From: Desulfuromonas sp. SDB
GTDB lineage: Bacteria > SDB-A
Length of the DNA: 36,218 bases
Reading direction: 5' to 3'
NCBI GenBank assembly: GCA_001412365.1
Contig: LKUE01000331.1
Span: 1-36,218, forward strand
In this document: piece after piece, positions 25,707-34,598 of the stretch
How positions within the stretch are numbered: the first letter of the stretch is position 1
How the letters are laid out: each line of letters starts with the position of its first letter
Made by a program: the position numbers and the translations under genes
Notes under the pieces: generated by a model
The model's database searches: none
Told to the model about the DNA's origin: nothing
The model's input: only the letters and a program-made list of their open reading frames with translations

Positions 25707-26552
25707 CTAATTTTTTTTCAATTCTGAAATTAATGGATCATATCTCAATCTGCTTAAATTTTCAGTTATAAAGTCAGTGGCTAAAAGTTTACCGGAATTT
25801 TTACTGAAAATATCCCGGTAAATCTTGTTATGCCTCAGATAACCTCCCCAGGGATTTGGTATAAAACGATGATCTTGTTCATAAACTTTATAATAAAAGG
25901 GGATTGGCTGTTCACATCTCCATTGACCCTGTAAATAGGTTGAAGTCAAATTTAATTTTAATTGAAAAATGAAGCTGGTGTCATTTTTAATCTTTAAATC
26001 AATACTGGGATAGGCAATAGTTGCTCCGCTGCCAAAAGGTTGAGTGCGATCTACATCCGGAAACACATCAAAACCATGCCTCCATCTCTCGGTTACGGTT
26101 AAAGGAGTGTGAAGGGTCATCCAATATATTAAATTGGAAAGCTGGCACAGCCCTCCTCCCACCTCTGCTACTATTTCTCCATTGCGTAGAACCATCCCAT
26201 CCACAAAACCCCGGCGATAGGTGGTTTTGCCTAAAATAAACCAAAATGAGAAGATTTGCCCCGGTTTTAATATCAACCCATTAAACCAGGGCAGGCTTAT
26301 TTTCAAATTTATTAATTTATTTTTCTGCAGTTTTCTGTTTAAACCGGTTAAATTTCTCAATAAAATAGTTTGATGAGAAAATATTTCATGCTTCAACAAC
26401 TCTGAATTAATTGATGTGGAAAGAAATCTATAATTTTTTTGCTGCCAAAAAGCTGATTTTATAAGATTATAATATCTGCCCAAGGTTCTCTTCCAGCCGG
26501 GTTGTTTTGGTCTGTTTAATACCTTTTTATATGTAAGTCTCATATTATTCAT
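25707..26552 (-). CDS. VanW family protein
   Basis: LKPGQIFSFWFILGKTTYRRGFVDGMVLRNGEIVAEVGGGLCQLSNLIYWMTLHTPLTVTERWRHGFDVFPDVDRTQPFGSGATIAYPSIDLKIKN. Confidence 0.93.
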   Translation of the reverse strand: MNNMRLTYKKVLNRPKQPGWKRTLGRYYNLIKSAFWQQKNYRFLSTSINSELLKHEIFSHQTILLRNLTGLNRKLQKNKLINLKISLPWFNGLILKPGQIFSFWFILGKTTYRRGFVDGMVLRNGEIVAEVGGGLCQLSNLIYWMTLHTPLTVTERWRHGFDVFPDVDRTQPFGSGATIAYPSIDLKIKNDTSFIFQLKLNLTSTYLQGQWRCEQPIPFYYKVYEQDHRFIPNPWGGYLRHNKIYRDIFSKNSGKLLATDFITENLSRLRYDPLISELKKN

Positions 26553-26628
26553 ATTTAATTAGATTAATATTAAAGAATTTTTATTTTTTTTACAATTTAT
26601 TAATTAAATAATTTGCTTATTTTAACAG

Positions 26629-26670
26629 TTGACTATAAAATAGATCAGGTTGATAAACATGTTAAACCTG
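26629..26670 (+). promoter_or_regulatory. Promoter and inverted repeat upstream of the TPR histidine kinase
   Basis: TTGACT (26629-26634)-N17-GATAAA (26652-26657). CAGGTT (26646-26651) and AACCTG (26665-26670) flank the -10. Confidence 0.5.
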
Positions 26671-26674
26671 CTTT

Positions 26675-28417
26675 ATGATTGAAGCTGAACAAATAATAGG
26701 TGAAGTTGATCAAAGCAAAAGCCCTCAACTTCAACTGGTCGAATATCTTAATTTATCCGACAAATACAAACAAAAATCACAAACCCTGAAATCTTATTTA
26801 GCCGCTGAAAAAGCTCTGAAAATTGCCCAGGAACTAAATGATCAGGATAAAATCCAACAATCTTTAATCTTACTTGGTTTCAACAGCTTTTTGATGTCCG
26901 ACTACCAGAAATCACTTGGATATTTTCAGCAAATCATTCAATCCGATCAGTATCCGCACTATACTGCCAGTGCTGATGAAGGAATTGGCATGGTATTGTT
27001 AAAACTAAACCAAAAACAAAAAGCACTGCAATATTTTCAAACTGCCCTGGAGATCAGAGAAAAATCAGGCAAGATGAAATCCATTCAACAAATTTACAAC
27101 AATATTGCCAATTGCTATAGAAGTCTGGGCGATTATAAGAAAAGTGAAGATTATTTATCTAAATCTCTGGAAATAGCGACTTCCAGGAATGATGAAACAG
27201 TCACCGCAATTATTTTGAACAATCTTGGAGAGCTGTACAGAGAACAGAATAAATATGATCAAGCCTTAGATTACTACAGGAAAGCTTATGCCCTGCATGA
27301 AAAGTTAAATGAAAGCAGCAAAGCCTCTAAACCACTATTTAACATTGGATTGGTTTTAAAAGATTTATCAGAATTACAACAAGCCGAACAAAAGATACTT
27401 CAGGCATACCAGATTTTTGATCAAACCGGGCAGAAACTCAGTAAAATGTCAGCAGCAGAAGCTTTAGCAGAAATAATGGAAAGAAATCAAAATTTTGAAA
27501 AATCCACTTATTTCTTAAAAATTGCCCAGGAATTACAAAAAGAAATATTTGATGAAAATAAAAGCATTCAAATCGGGGAAATGACTGCAAAATATGAACT
27601 TGAAATCAAGAAAAAACAGGATCTGATAAACAATTTAAAAAACGTCAAATTAGCTAAAGCTCAACAGACCATTACCGAACAGAACCAAGAACTTGAAAAA
27701 AAGAACCAGGAGTTAATTGAAATAGCCAAAGCCAAAGACAATATTCTCCGGATAGTCTCCCATGATCTGAAAAATACTATCGGTTCAATAATAACTCTCA
27801 CTCAGATGATTTTTATGAATGAGAATATTGACCCCCAGCTCAAAGAATCTTTGGAGATGATAAACCATTATGTGGACAGAGCCCTAATACTAATTGAAGA
27901 TATTATGGAATTAAACCGGATTGAGATGCCTGATTTCAAACTTAACTTAACCGATGAAAATATTATCTTATTATTAAATGATTTTGCCCGGGATTTTTCG
28001 CAGTTAGCCCGAAAGAAGAACATAGCTTTTCAGTACAGTACTCAGATAGAACAGGCTATGTGTAAAATAGACTTGAACAGATTCTGGCAGATATTTCAAA
28101 ATTTACTTTCCAATGCAATCAAATTCACTCATAAAGACGGAAAAATCGAATTAAAGGCAAAACTTACAGATATACAGTCAAAACAATACCTTGAAATTTC
28201 TATATCCGACAATGGGATAGGCATTTCCGAAGAAGTTATTGATCAAATTTTTGATAAATTCACTCCTGCACGCAGACCAGGTACTGAGGGTGAGCCAACT
28301 ACCGGATTAGGATTATCAATAGTTAAGAAGCTGGTAGAAGCTCATCAGGGTCTCATTGATGTTCAATCTGAGGTGGATTCAGGGACAACATTTATTATTT
28401 CTTTCCCCACAATTTAA
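26675..28417 (+). CDS. Cytosolic TPR-repeat sensor histidine kinase
   Basis: Tandem TPRs (e.g. QIYNNIANCYRSLGDYKKSEDYLSKSLEIA, ILNNLGELYREQNKYDQALDYYRKAYALHEKL), coiled coil, HisKA RIVSHDLKNTIGSIITLTQM, HATPase QNLLSNAIKFTHKDGKI, DNGIGIS, TTGLGLSIVKKLVEAHQG. No TM segment evident. Confidence 0.93.
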   Translation: MIEAEQIIGEVDQSKSPQLQLVEYLNLSDKYKQKSQTLKSYLAAEKALKIAQELNDQDKIQQSLILLGFNSFLMSDYQKSLGYFQQIIQSDQYPHYTASADEGIGMVLLKLNQKQKALQYFQTALEIREKSGKMKSIQQIYNNIANCYRSLGDYKKSEDYLSKSLEIATSRNDETVTAIILNNLGELYREQNKYDQALDYYRKAYALHEKLNESSKASKPLFNIGLVLKDLSELQQAEQKILQAYQIFDQTGQKLSKMSAAEALAEIMERNQNFEKSTYFLKIAQELQKEIFDENKSIQIGEMTAKYELEIKKKQDLINNLKNVKLAKAQQTITEQNQELEKKNQELIEIAKAKDNILRIVSHDLKNTIGSIITLTQMIFMNENIDPQLKESLEMINHYVDRALILIEDIMELNRIEMPDFKLNLTDENIILLLNDFARDFSQLARKKNIAFQYSTQIEQAMCKIDLNRFWQIFQNLLSNAIKFTHKDGKIELKAKLTDIQSKQYLEISISDNGIGISEEVIDQIFDKFTPARRPGTEGEPTTGLGLSIVKKLVEAHQGLIDVQSEVDSGTTFIISFPTI

Positions 28418-28436
28418 CATCTTAATATAACGTAAC

Positions 28437-28458
28437 ATATAATCATAATTGATTATAT
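28437..28458. terminator. AT-rich hairpin between convergent genes (possible bidirectional terminator)
   Basis: ATATAATCA-TAAT-TGATTATAT: 9-bp perfect stem followed by AATTATTTTTAAT. Lies between the kinase stop (28417) and the minus-strand asparaginase stop (28475). Confidence 0.4.
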
Positions 28459-28474
28459 AATTATTTTTAATTAA

Positions 28475-28972
28475 TCATGTGTAAAGGAATTTTCCACTGG
28501 TAAAATCACGGTCGGCTTTGTCTATGGGAATTATTAAGCCATTCATCGCAATATAAACCCCTTTCCCCATCAGTTGAACTGCTCCCAAAGCCAAACCAAG
28601 ATTGAACTCTGCATCTGAATCCTTGAATTTTTCCGGTTTAAATGAGCCGGTCAAGACAATGGTTTTATCTTTTATTGAATTTAAAAACCGGGCTGTTTCC
28701 AACATGGTATCTGTACCGTGGGTAATTAAAATATGTTTGTTTTGATCTTGCTGACAAATCTTCAATAACTTTTCCCGATCAGATAGGTCAATATCCATAC
28801 TGTCCTTGGTAAATGCTGAAATCAAATGATAATTTAAGCATAAATCAATTTTACTTAATATTCTTAAAACCGCAGGTTCTCCTATTTCAAAACCGTATCC
28901 TTTGATTTTTCTGGGATAATCTTTATCAATAGTTCCTCCGGTTTGAATTATTGTAATTTGACCTACCTTCAT
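28475..28972 (-). CDS. Single-domain asparaginase (asparaginase N-terminal domain only)
   Basis: ITIIQTGGTIDKDY, ILITHGTDTMLETARFL, IVLTGSFKPEKFKDSDAEFNLGLALGAVQLMGKGVYIAMNG. Stops at 165 aa. Confidence 0.85.
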   Translation of the reverse strand: MKVGQITIIQTGGTIDKDYPRKIKGYGFEIGEPAVLRILSKIDLCLNYHLISAFTKDSMDIDLSDREKLLKICQQDQNKHILITHGTDTMLETARFLNSIKDKTIVLTGSFKPEKFKDSDAEFNLGLALGAVQLMGKGVYIAMNGLIIPIDKADRDFTSGKFLYT

Positions 28973-28977
28973 CTGTA

Positions 28978-29784
28978 TTACCTCCTCATCACACTTTTTA
29001 CGGTCATTGAAATGAAGTAAATCAAAGTCCCAGAAGTCACCATAGTCGCTCCGGGTGGGGTTTTCAGAAAATAGGAAAGAAACAGTCCGCCCACTATGAT
29101 AAATAAATTAAATACTATGCCCCACCAAATAATCCCCCGGTAATTGCTACTCAGCAATGAGCCAAAACTTGCGGGTAAAACCACTAGTGCGGAAACCAAA
29201 ATAATGCCCACCATTTTCATACTCACTACAATTATGGCGGCAAGAAGAAATAGCATAATTGTATCCAGTAATCCAACAGAAACTCCGCTGATTGTAGCAA
29301 CTTCTTCATCAAAAGTCAGAAATAATATCCGGTTGAAAAAAAATAAAATTAAAAACAGAAAAATCATCAGCAAGCCCAAAGCAGTCCAGATGTCAAAAGA
29401 TCTTATTCCTAAAATATTGCCGAATAAATATCCGGTTAAATCAAAATTGTAATTCTGTTTCAGCTTAATCAGCACAGCCCCTAAAGCCATGGCAAATGAA
29501 AAGTAGATGCCAATACTGGTATTAAGGCTAATTTTTCCATATTTTGATACTTTACCGATTATTATTGCCGAAAAAAGGCAAAAAACTAATGCGGTAAAGA
29601 ACGGATTTAAGTTAAAAAGAATACCCAGGGCGACTCCTCCAAAAGCAGTATGCGAAATTCCCACTCCTAAAAAAGCCATCTTCCGGGAAACAATGAAAAA
29701 TGAAAATATTCCAAACAAAATGCTTAAAATAAAGCTAATTAAAACTGCATTTCTGAAAAAATTAAGATTTAATAAAGTGATCAT
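28978..29784 (-). CDS. znuB: Zinc/manganese ABC transporter permease (ZnuB-like, ABC-3 family)
   Basis: Polytopic protein with FIVSRKMAFLGVGISHTAFGGVALGILF and KMVGIILVSALVVLPASFGSLLSSNYRGIIWWGIVFNL. Probable start MITLLNLNFFRNA; track start 29835. Confidence 0.9.
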   Translation of the reverse strand: MITLLNLNFFRNAVLISFILSILFGIFSFFIVSRKMAFLGVGISHTAFGGVALGILFNLNPFFTALVFCLFSAIIIGKVSKYGKISLNTSIGIYFSFAMALGAVLIKLKQNYNFDLTGYLFGNILGIRSFDIWTALGLLMIFLFLILFFFNRILFLTFDEEVATISGVSVGLLDTIMLFLLAAIIVVSMKMVGIILVSALVVLPASFGSLLSSNYRGIIWWGIVFNLFIIVGGLFLSYFLKTPPGATMVTSGTLIYFISMTVKSVMRR

Positions 29785-30571
29785 GATTTTTTTTACAAGT
29801 TTCACACTCTTTATCGTGATAAAGAAAATTGACATTCTTACCGAAAACTTCCTCTAAAGCATGAGAAGGAATACAATTTTCAGGCTTGCCGTGGTAGTGA
29901 ATCTTTACTTTCAAACAGGCAATCCTGTCAATGAACAAGGACACCGACCCAATATCATGGGAAACCATGATGATTCCCAATCCAATCTGGTCACGTAATT
30001 TAACCAGAAGATGGTAAAAATTATCCTGGGCAACCATATCCAGTCCGGTTGATGGCTCGTCTAAAATCAGCATTTCTGGCTTTACAGCTAAAGCACGGGC
30101 AATTAAAACCCTCTGTTTCTGTCCCCCTGAAAGATTGCTGAAGTGTTCACTGCGGTAATCTATCATGTCCACAACTTCCAGTGCCTGGAAAATAATATTT
30201 TTATCTTCAGAATTTAACTTCTCCCACCATCCCTTTTGAGCATATCTGGACATAGATACTACATCCTCAACATTAACCGGGAAATTCTGATCATATTGTG
30301 TTCTCTGGGGAAGATAGCCAATGCACCCCTTCTTTCTGTAGTTGATGCACTGATCAAACTCTATTTTTCCTCTATACGGTTTAATTAGACCTAGTATCGC
30401 CCTTATTAATGTGGTTTTTCCTCCTCCATTGGGGCCAACTATAGATAAAATTTCCTTAGATTTAAGCTTTAGGTTAATTTCTTTTAATACAACGTGGTCA
30501 TTGAACTTAACCCATAAATCCTCGACTCTTACCAGAATTTTTTCGCTGTCAGTATTATTTAAGTGCTTCAT
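29762..30571 (-). CDS. znuC: Zinc ABC transporter ATP-binding protein (ZnuC-like)
   Basis: Walker A VGPNGGGKTTLIRAILGL, GYLPQR, signature LSGGQKQRVLIARALA, Walker B LILDEPSTGLD, VSHD; Cys/His-rich C-terminal tail. Confidence 0.94.
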   Translation of the reverse strand: MKHLNNTDSEKILVRVEDLWVKFNDHVVLKEINLKLKSKEILSIVGPNGGGKTTLIRAILGLIKPYRGKIEFDQCINYRKKGCIGYLPQRTQYDQNFPVNVEDVVSMSRYAQKGWWEKLNSEDKNIIFQALEVVDMIDYRSEHFSNLSGGQKQRVLIARALAVKPEMLILDEPSTGLDMVAQDNFYHLLVKLRDQIGLGIIMVSHDIGSVSLFIDRIACLKVKIHYHGKPENCIPSHALEEVFGKNVNFLYHDKECETCKKNHDHFIKS

Positions 30572-31463
30572 ATAAAGTCGTTAAATTAAATTTCATTGTT
30601 TTTAAATAAGTTGATCTCTGTTCATCTTCTGGATCGCCGATGGCATCCAATCTAATCAATCTGCCACCAATTTCATCAGCCAGGGTTTGAGCAACCGGAT
30701 TTTCCATATTTAAACCAATTACCACTAACTTAACCTGATTTTCCTTTGCCTGCTCAATTAAATCTTCCATCTGGCTTATAGAAGGCTGATCTCCATGTCC
30801 GGACTCAATAGTGCCAATAATCTTTAAATTGTAATCAGATGCCAGATAATCCCAAGCAGGATGCCATTGGATGAATTTGTTATTTTCAATATCTGTGAAT
30901 AATAATTCAGCTTGATTATTCAGATCTTCAATTTCACTTAGATACTCTTGCAAGTTGCCTTGATAAAAGTATTTACGCATGCTATCCTTTTCGGATACAA
31001 TCTTCTCGACAAATATCACTATTGTCCTTGCATGATTCAGGGAAAGCCAGATATGGGGATTACGGTGTGCGTCTACATCTAAACAACTATCAGATAAATA
31101 AAAATTTTCCACATGAGAAGGCAGAAATTGTTCAACCCATCCGTCAAAGTCAGGATCAATTCCCAGATATATATCCACCCGGGAAAGAACAATTACTTCA
31201 TCAGGAGAAGGTTCGAATATATGAGGGTTGGCTCCAGGGGGAATTATATAGATAACTTCAACACTGTCGCCGGTTATGTTATGCACCATGTCGTAAACAG
31301 GAAAAATTGAAGTTGCTATCACCAGGCGGTCATCATCGGGGGGTGAACCGATCTGTGAACATCCCACTGCCAGTAATAAGATAAATGTTTGAATACCGAG
31401 CTTCACTATTATTTCGAAATTGCACAATTTATGGTATTTTTTTCTTAAATTATTGTATTTCAT
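30555..31463 (-). CDS. znuA: Zinc ABC transporter substrate-binding lipoprotein (ZnuA-like)
   Basis: Lipobox-like LLLAVGCS; VIATSIFPVYDMVHNITGDSVEVIYIIPPGANPHIFEPSP, NPHIWLSLNHA, QWHPAWDYLA metal-site His motifs. Confidence 0.93.
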   Translation of the reverse strand: MKYNNLRKKYHKLCNFEIIVKLGIQTFILLLAVGCSQIGSPPDDDRLVIATSIFPVYDMVHNITGDSVEVIYIIPPGANPHIFEPSPDEVIVLSRVDIYLGIDPDFDGWVEQFLPSHVENFYLSDSCLDVDAHRNPHIWLSLNHARTIVIFVEKIVSEKDSMRKYFYQGNLQEYLSEIEDLNNQAELLFTDIENNKFIQWHPAWDYLASDYNLKIIGTIESGHGDQPSISQMEDLIEQAKENQVKLVVIGLNMENPVAQTLADEIGGRLIRLDAIGDPEDEQRSTYLKTMKFNLTTLYEALK

Positions 31464-31479
31464 GTTATTTTAAATTGAA

Positions 31480-31495
31480 AATATAAACTTATATT
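31480..31495. promoter_or_regulatory. Palindrome upstream of znuA (candidate operator)
   Basis: AATATAA-AC-TTATATT, perfect 7-bp arms, ~17 nt upstream of the minus-strand znuA ATG. Confidence 0.3.
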
Positions 31496-31545
31496 GCATA
31501 AATTCCTTTAAATAAACTATATCTTATTTTCTTTCAACCTTGAAA

Positions 31546-34221
31546 TTATTTATCCAGTTCTTCCCTGATTAGCCGGGAGAGTTCATGAACACTGTACGGT
31601 TTCTGCAAATATGGTCCTACCCCTAACTTCTGTGCTTTTCTAACTCTTTCCGTCTCTGAATAACCGCTTACTATTAATGCTTTTTGTCCTGGGTTAATTT
31701 CAATTATCTTTTTATAGGTATCCAGTCCATCTAGATCCGGCTCCATAATCATATCTAAAATTATCAAATCAAACTTCTCCTGCTTTACTGAGTTTATAGC
31801 TTCAGTGCCATTTTTCACCGTACTTACCTTATAACCCAAGCTGGAAAGCATTAATTCAGACATCACCCTCTGCTGTTCCACATCATCTACTACCAATATT
31901 TTCTCACCGCTGCCGATATAGGAAAAATCTTTTTTTTCTTTTTTATCAGTTTTTTTATCCGAAGTAGTGGGGAAAAATAAAGTAAATGTCGAACCTTGCT
32001 GAGGTTTGCTATTCACCTCAACATAACCATGATGATCTTTAACTGTACCCCATACCACTGCCAAACCTAAACCAGAACCACTCCTTCCCATAGATTTTTT
32101 AGTGTAAAAAGGTTCAAATATTCTCTTTACATCTTCACTGGGTATGCCAAGCCCGTTGTCAGAAATATCAATTCTTAGGTAATCTCCATTTTTAAAATGT
32201 TTGAAATCAACCTGGTTTTTATCAACATTGATCAGGGATGTTTCAATTTTTATCCGCCCAGGACCATTTATTGCTTCATAGGCATTTAAAATTAAATTAA
32301 ATAAACTCTTGTATATATGATTTTTTGAGCCTTTTATCAAACTTAACCGGGGAAATAGACTGACATCAATTTCCACTTCCGGTCTATTTTTTTTCAATTG
32401 AGTAACTTCACTGGAGTTAATTAAATCTTCAACCAGGCTATTTACATTGAGAGGAACCTCTTTGGTTACCCCTCTTCTGGCTAAAGTAAGCAAATCCTGC
32501 ACAGTTTCAGCAGCCATCTTTCCTGATTCCTTTATCATCTCCAAAGGTTTTCTGAGTCTACTGTCAGAGGGAAGATTTTTCAATAAGACATCAGGATAAC
32601 CCACCATGGGCAGAAGGATGTTATTTAGATCGTGAGCAACCCCTCCCGCCAGGATTCCTAATGACTCCATCTTCTCCGCCCGGATTAATCTCTGTTCAAG
32701 CTTTTTTCTATCGTCAATATCTTCAGTGATTCCAGTTAACATATTAATAGTACCGTTATTATTTAAAATGGGAAAAGTTCTGGTTTTAATCCATTTAACA
32801 TTTTTTGTTTTGGTAACTATCCTGTATTCAACTTCAAAACTTTTTCCATGATGAATTTTAAAATATTCTATGACCCTCTGCTTGTCTTCAGGATAAATAC
32901 AGTCAATCCATAATTTTTGATCAGTCAACAATTCATCAATAGAATAACCGTAAATATCTTCAAATGATGAGCTTACATAAACTATTTGAGACCAGTCCTC
33001 ACTGACCATCCAAAAAGCGGGATCCATTACATCAGCCATCTTCCGGAATTTTTCTTCACTTTTCTTCAGCTTTTCTTCAAGTTGCTTTCTGTCGGTGATA
33101 TCCAGCTTTGTTCCTATTGCCCTGACTGGCTTGCCATGTAGATCCCTATCCACAACTTTGCCATGATCTAATACCCACATGTAGTTTCCACCAGCATTTT
33201 GAATTCGATAAACAGCTTCGTAGAAGGGAAGAAATCCCTGAAGGTGTCGGTCAAATAAATCCACCACTCGTTCTCTGTCTTCAGGGTGGATCATTTTTTT
33301 CCAAAAATTTAAACTGTAATTAATTTTTTGAGGTTCATAACCGAGCATTTCCAGCCATTTAGGATTGGTATAAGTTATATTCCGGATAAAATCTATATCC
33401 CAAATCCCTTCCTGTGCTCCCTCCAGAGCTAATCTCAATCTTTCTTCACTTTTGGAAAGCTGCTGTTCAATTATTTTACGATTGGTTATATCTTTAATAA
33501 CCGTTACTATTCTGATCACCTGATCATGGCGAATAATAGGTATTTTTCTGGTTTCGGTAAAAACCTTTTTACCGGGGAGATCATTTTCCTCCTCCGTGAC
33601 CAGCATTTTTTTAGTATCCATAACCTGCTGATATTCCTGTTTAACCTTGTCCGGGAGAAAGGGAAATATCTGAAAAACTGTTTTTCCCACAGGTTCAATT
33701 ATGTCCAGGTTGAAATTTTCAATCCAGGAGTAAAAAGACTTATTGACCATTAATATCTGGTAATCTTTATCAATTACATGAAAAATTTCTTCCAATGAAT
33801 TTATTGTCGATTCGTACAAATCTCTAAGAAACTGCTGATGCTGAAGTTGCTGATCAATATCGCTTATGTCCACAAAATTAACTGCATAACAATCTTCATT
33901 TTGAAAATTACATTTATAAAAATAACTTCTCAGACAAATATTAAATCCCCCGGAGGGAATTTTTTTTAACCCCAGATCTAATCCCCCATTTACATATTTT
34001 CCTTCTGAAAGTACCCTATCTCTGTATAAACATTGAGAGGGAGGATCTAAGTATTCGCTGAATTTCTTGCCGTTTAAATTTTCCTGAAATAATTCCTGGG
34101 CAGCAGTATTTGTAAACACCATCTTATCTTTGTTTATTATCATCCAAGGGTCAGGCAGTGATTTAATAATTTGTTCTGGACTGAGATTTAAGTTTTCAAA
34201 CAGGTGTTTTTGTTTTTCCAT
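31546..34221 (-). CDS. Multi-PAS hybrid sensor histidine kinase with C-terminal receiver domain
   Basis: Successive PAS/PAC segments (SPEQIIKSLPDPWMIINKDK..., GAQEGIWDIDFIRNITYTNPKWLEMLGYEPQKI..., DWSQIVYVSSSFEDIYGYSIDELL...), HisKA AGGVAHDLNNILLPMVGY, HATPase DNGLGIP...GSGLGLAVVWG, REC KILVVDDVEQQR...LDMIM...LQKPY. Confidence 0.95.
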   Translation of the reverse strand: MEKQKHLFENLNLSPEQIIKSLPDPWMIINKDKMVFTNTAAQELFQENLNGKKFSEYLDPPSQCLYRDRVLSEGKYVNGGLDLGLKKIPSGGFNICLRSYFYKCNFQNEDCYAVNFVDISDIDQQLQHQQFLRDLYESTINSLEEIFHVIDKDYQILMVNKSFYSWIENFNLDIIEPVGKTVFQIFPFLPDKVKQEYQQVMDTKKMLVTEEENDLPGKKVFTETRKIPIIRHDQVIRIVTVIKDITNRKIIEQQLSKSEERLRLALEGAQEGIWDIDFIRNITYTNPKWLEMLGYEPQKINYSLNFWKKMIHPEDRERVVDLFDRHLQGFLPFYEAVYRIQNAGGNYMWVLDHGKVVDRDLHGKPVRAIGTKLDITDRKQLEEKLKKSEEKFRKMADVMDPAFWMVSEDWSQIVYVSSSFEDIYGYSIDELLTDQKLWIDCIYPEDKQRVIEYFKIHHGKSFEVEYRIVTKTKNVKWIKTRTFPILNNNGTINMLTGITEDIDDRKKLEQRLIRAEKMESLGILAGGVAHDLNNILLPMVGYPDVLLKNLPSDSRLRKPLEMIKESGKMAAETVQDLLTLARRGVTKEVPLNVNSLVEDLINSSEVTQLKKNRPEVEIDVSLFPRLSLIKGSKNHIYKSLFNLILNAYEAINGPGRIKIETSLINVDKNQVDFKHFKNGDYLRIDISDNGLGIPSEDVKRIFEPFYTKKSMGRSGSGLGLAVVWGTVKDHHGYVEVNSKPQQGSTFTLFFPTTSDKKTDKKEKKDFSYIGSGEKILVVDDVEQQRVMSELMLSSLGYKVSTVKNGTEAINSVKQEKFDLIILDMIMEPDLDGLDTYKKIIEINPGQKALIVSGYSETERVRKAQKLGVGPYLQKPYSVHELSRLIREELDK

Positions 34222-34279
34222 AACTGCTTCAGTGAAACTTGATTATTGAAAATTATTTAGTCTAAGTTTCATTATTTGT

Positions 34280-34585
34280 TTAAACGATCAAGTCCATTAA
34301 ATCTTGATATCTACTTTTAGCAAATTCCAGGGCTTTTTTTCCTTTTTTTGTTATCAAGTAGTATTTCCTGATTTTTCCCTTTACAAAACTTGTTTCCACT
34401 TCCACATAACCTTTTTGATGAAGTTTATGGAATAAGCTGTGGAGCATCCCTAATTCAACCTCACATTTTATCTCCTTAAGTTCTTCAATAATATCTTTAG
34501 GATAAATACGCTCCTGTCTCGCGCTTTCCAAAATATAAATTTTTACAAAATCTTGAAGAAAATCTTCCTCAAATCCATTAAGCAT
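34280..34585 (-). CDS. PadR-family transcriptional regulator
   Basis: YILESARQERIYPKDIIEELKE...LGMLHSLFHKLHQKGYVEVETSFVKGKIRKYYLITKKGKKALEFA (winged helix). Confidence 0.85.
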   Translation of the reverse strand: MLNGFEEDFLQDFVKIYILESARQERIYPKDIIEELKEIKCEVELGMLHSLFHKLHQKGYVEVETSFVKGKIRKYYLITKKGKKALEFAKSRYQDLMDLIV

Positions 34586-34598
34586 TATTCAACACCTT

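Noticed and set aside
29144-29857. Plus-strand ORFs opposite znuB (29144-29452, 29507-29857)
   Set aside because: Lys/Ile-rich antisense translations of a membrane permease, not independent genes.
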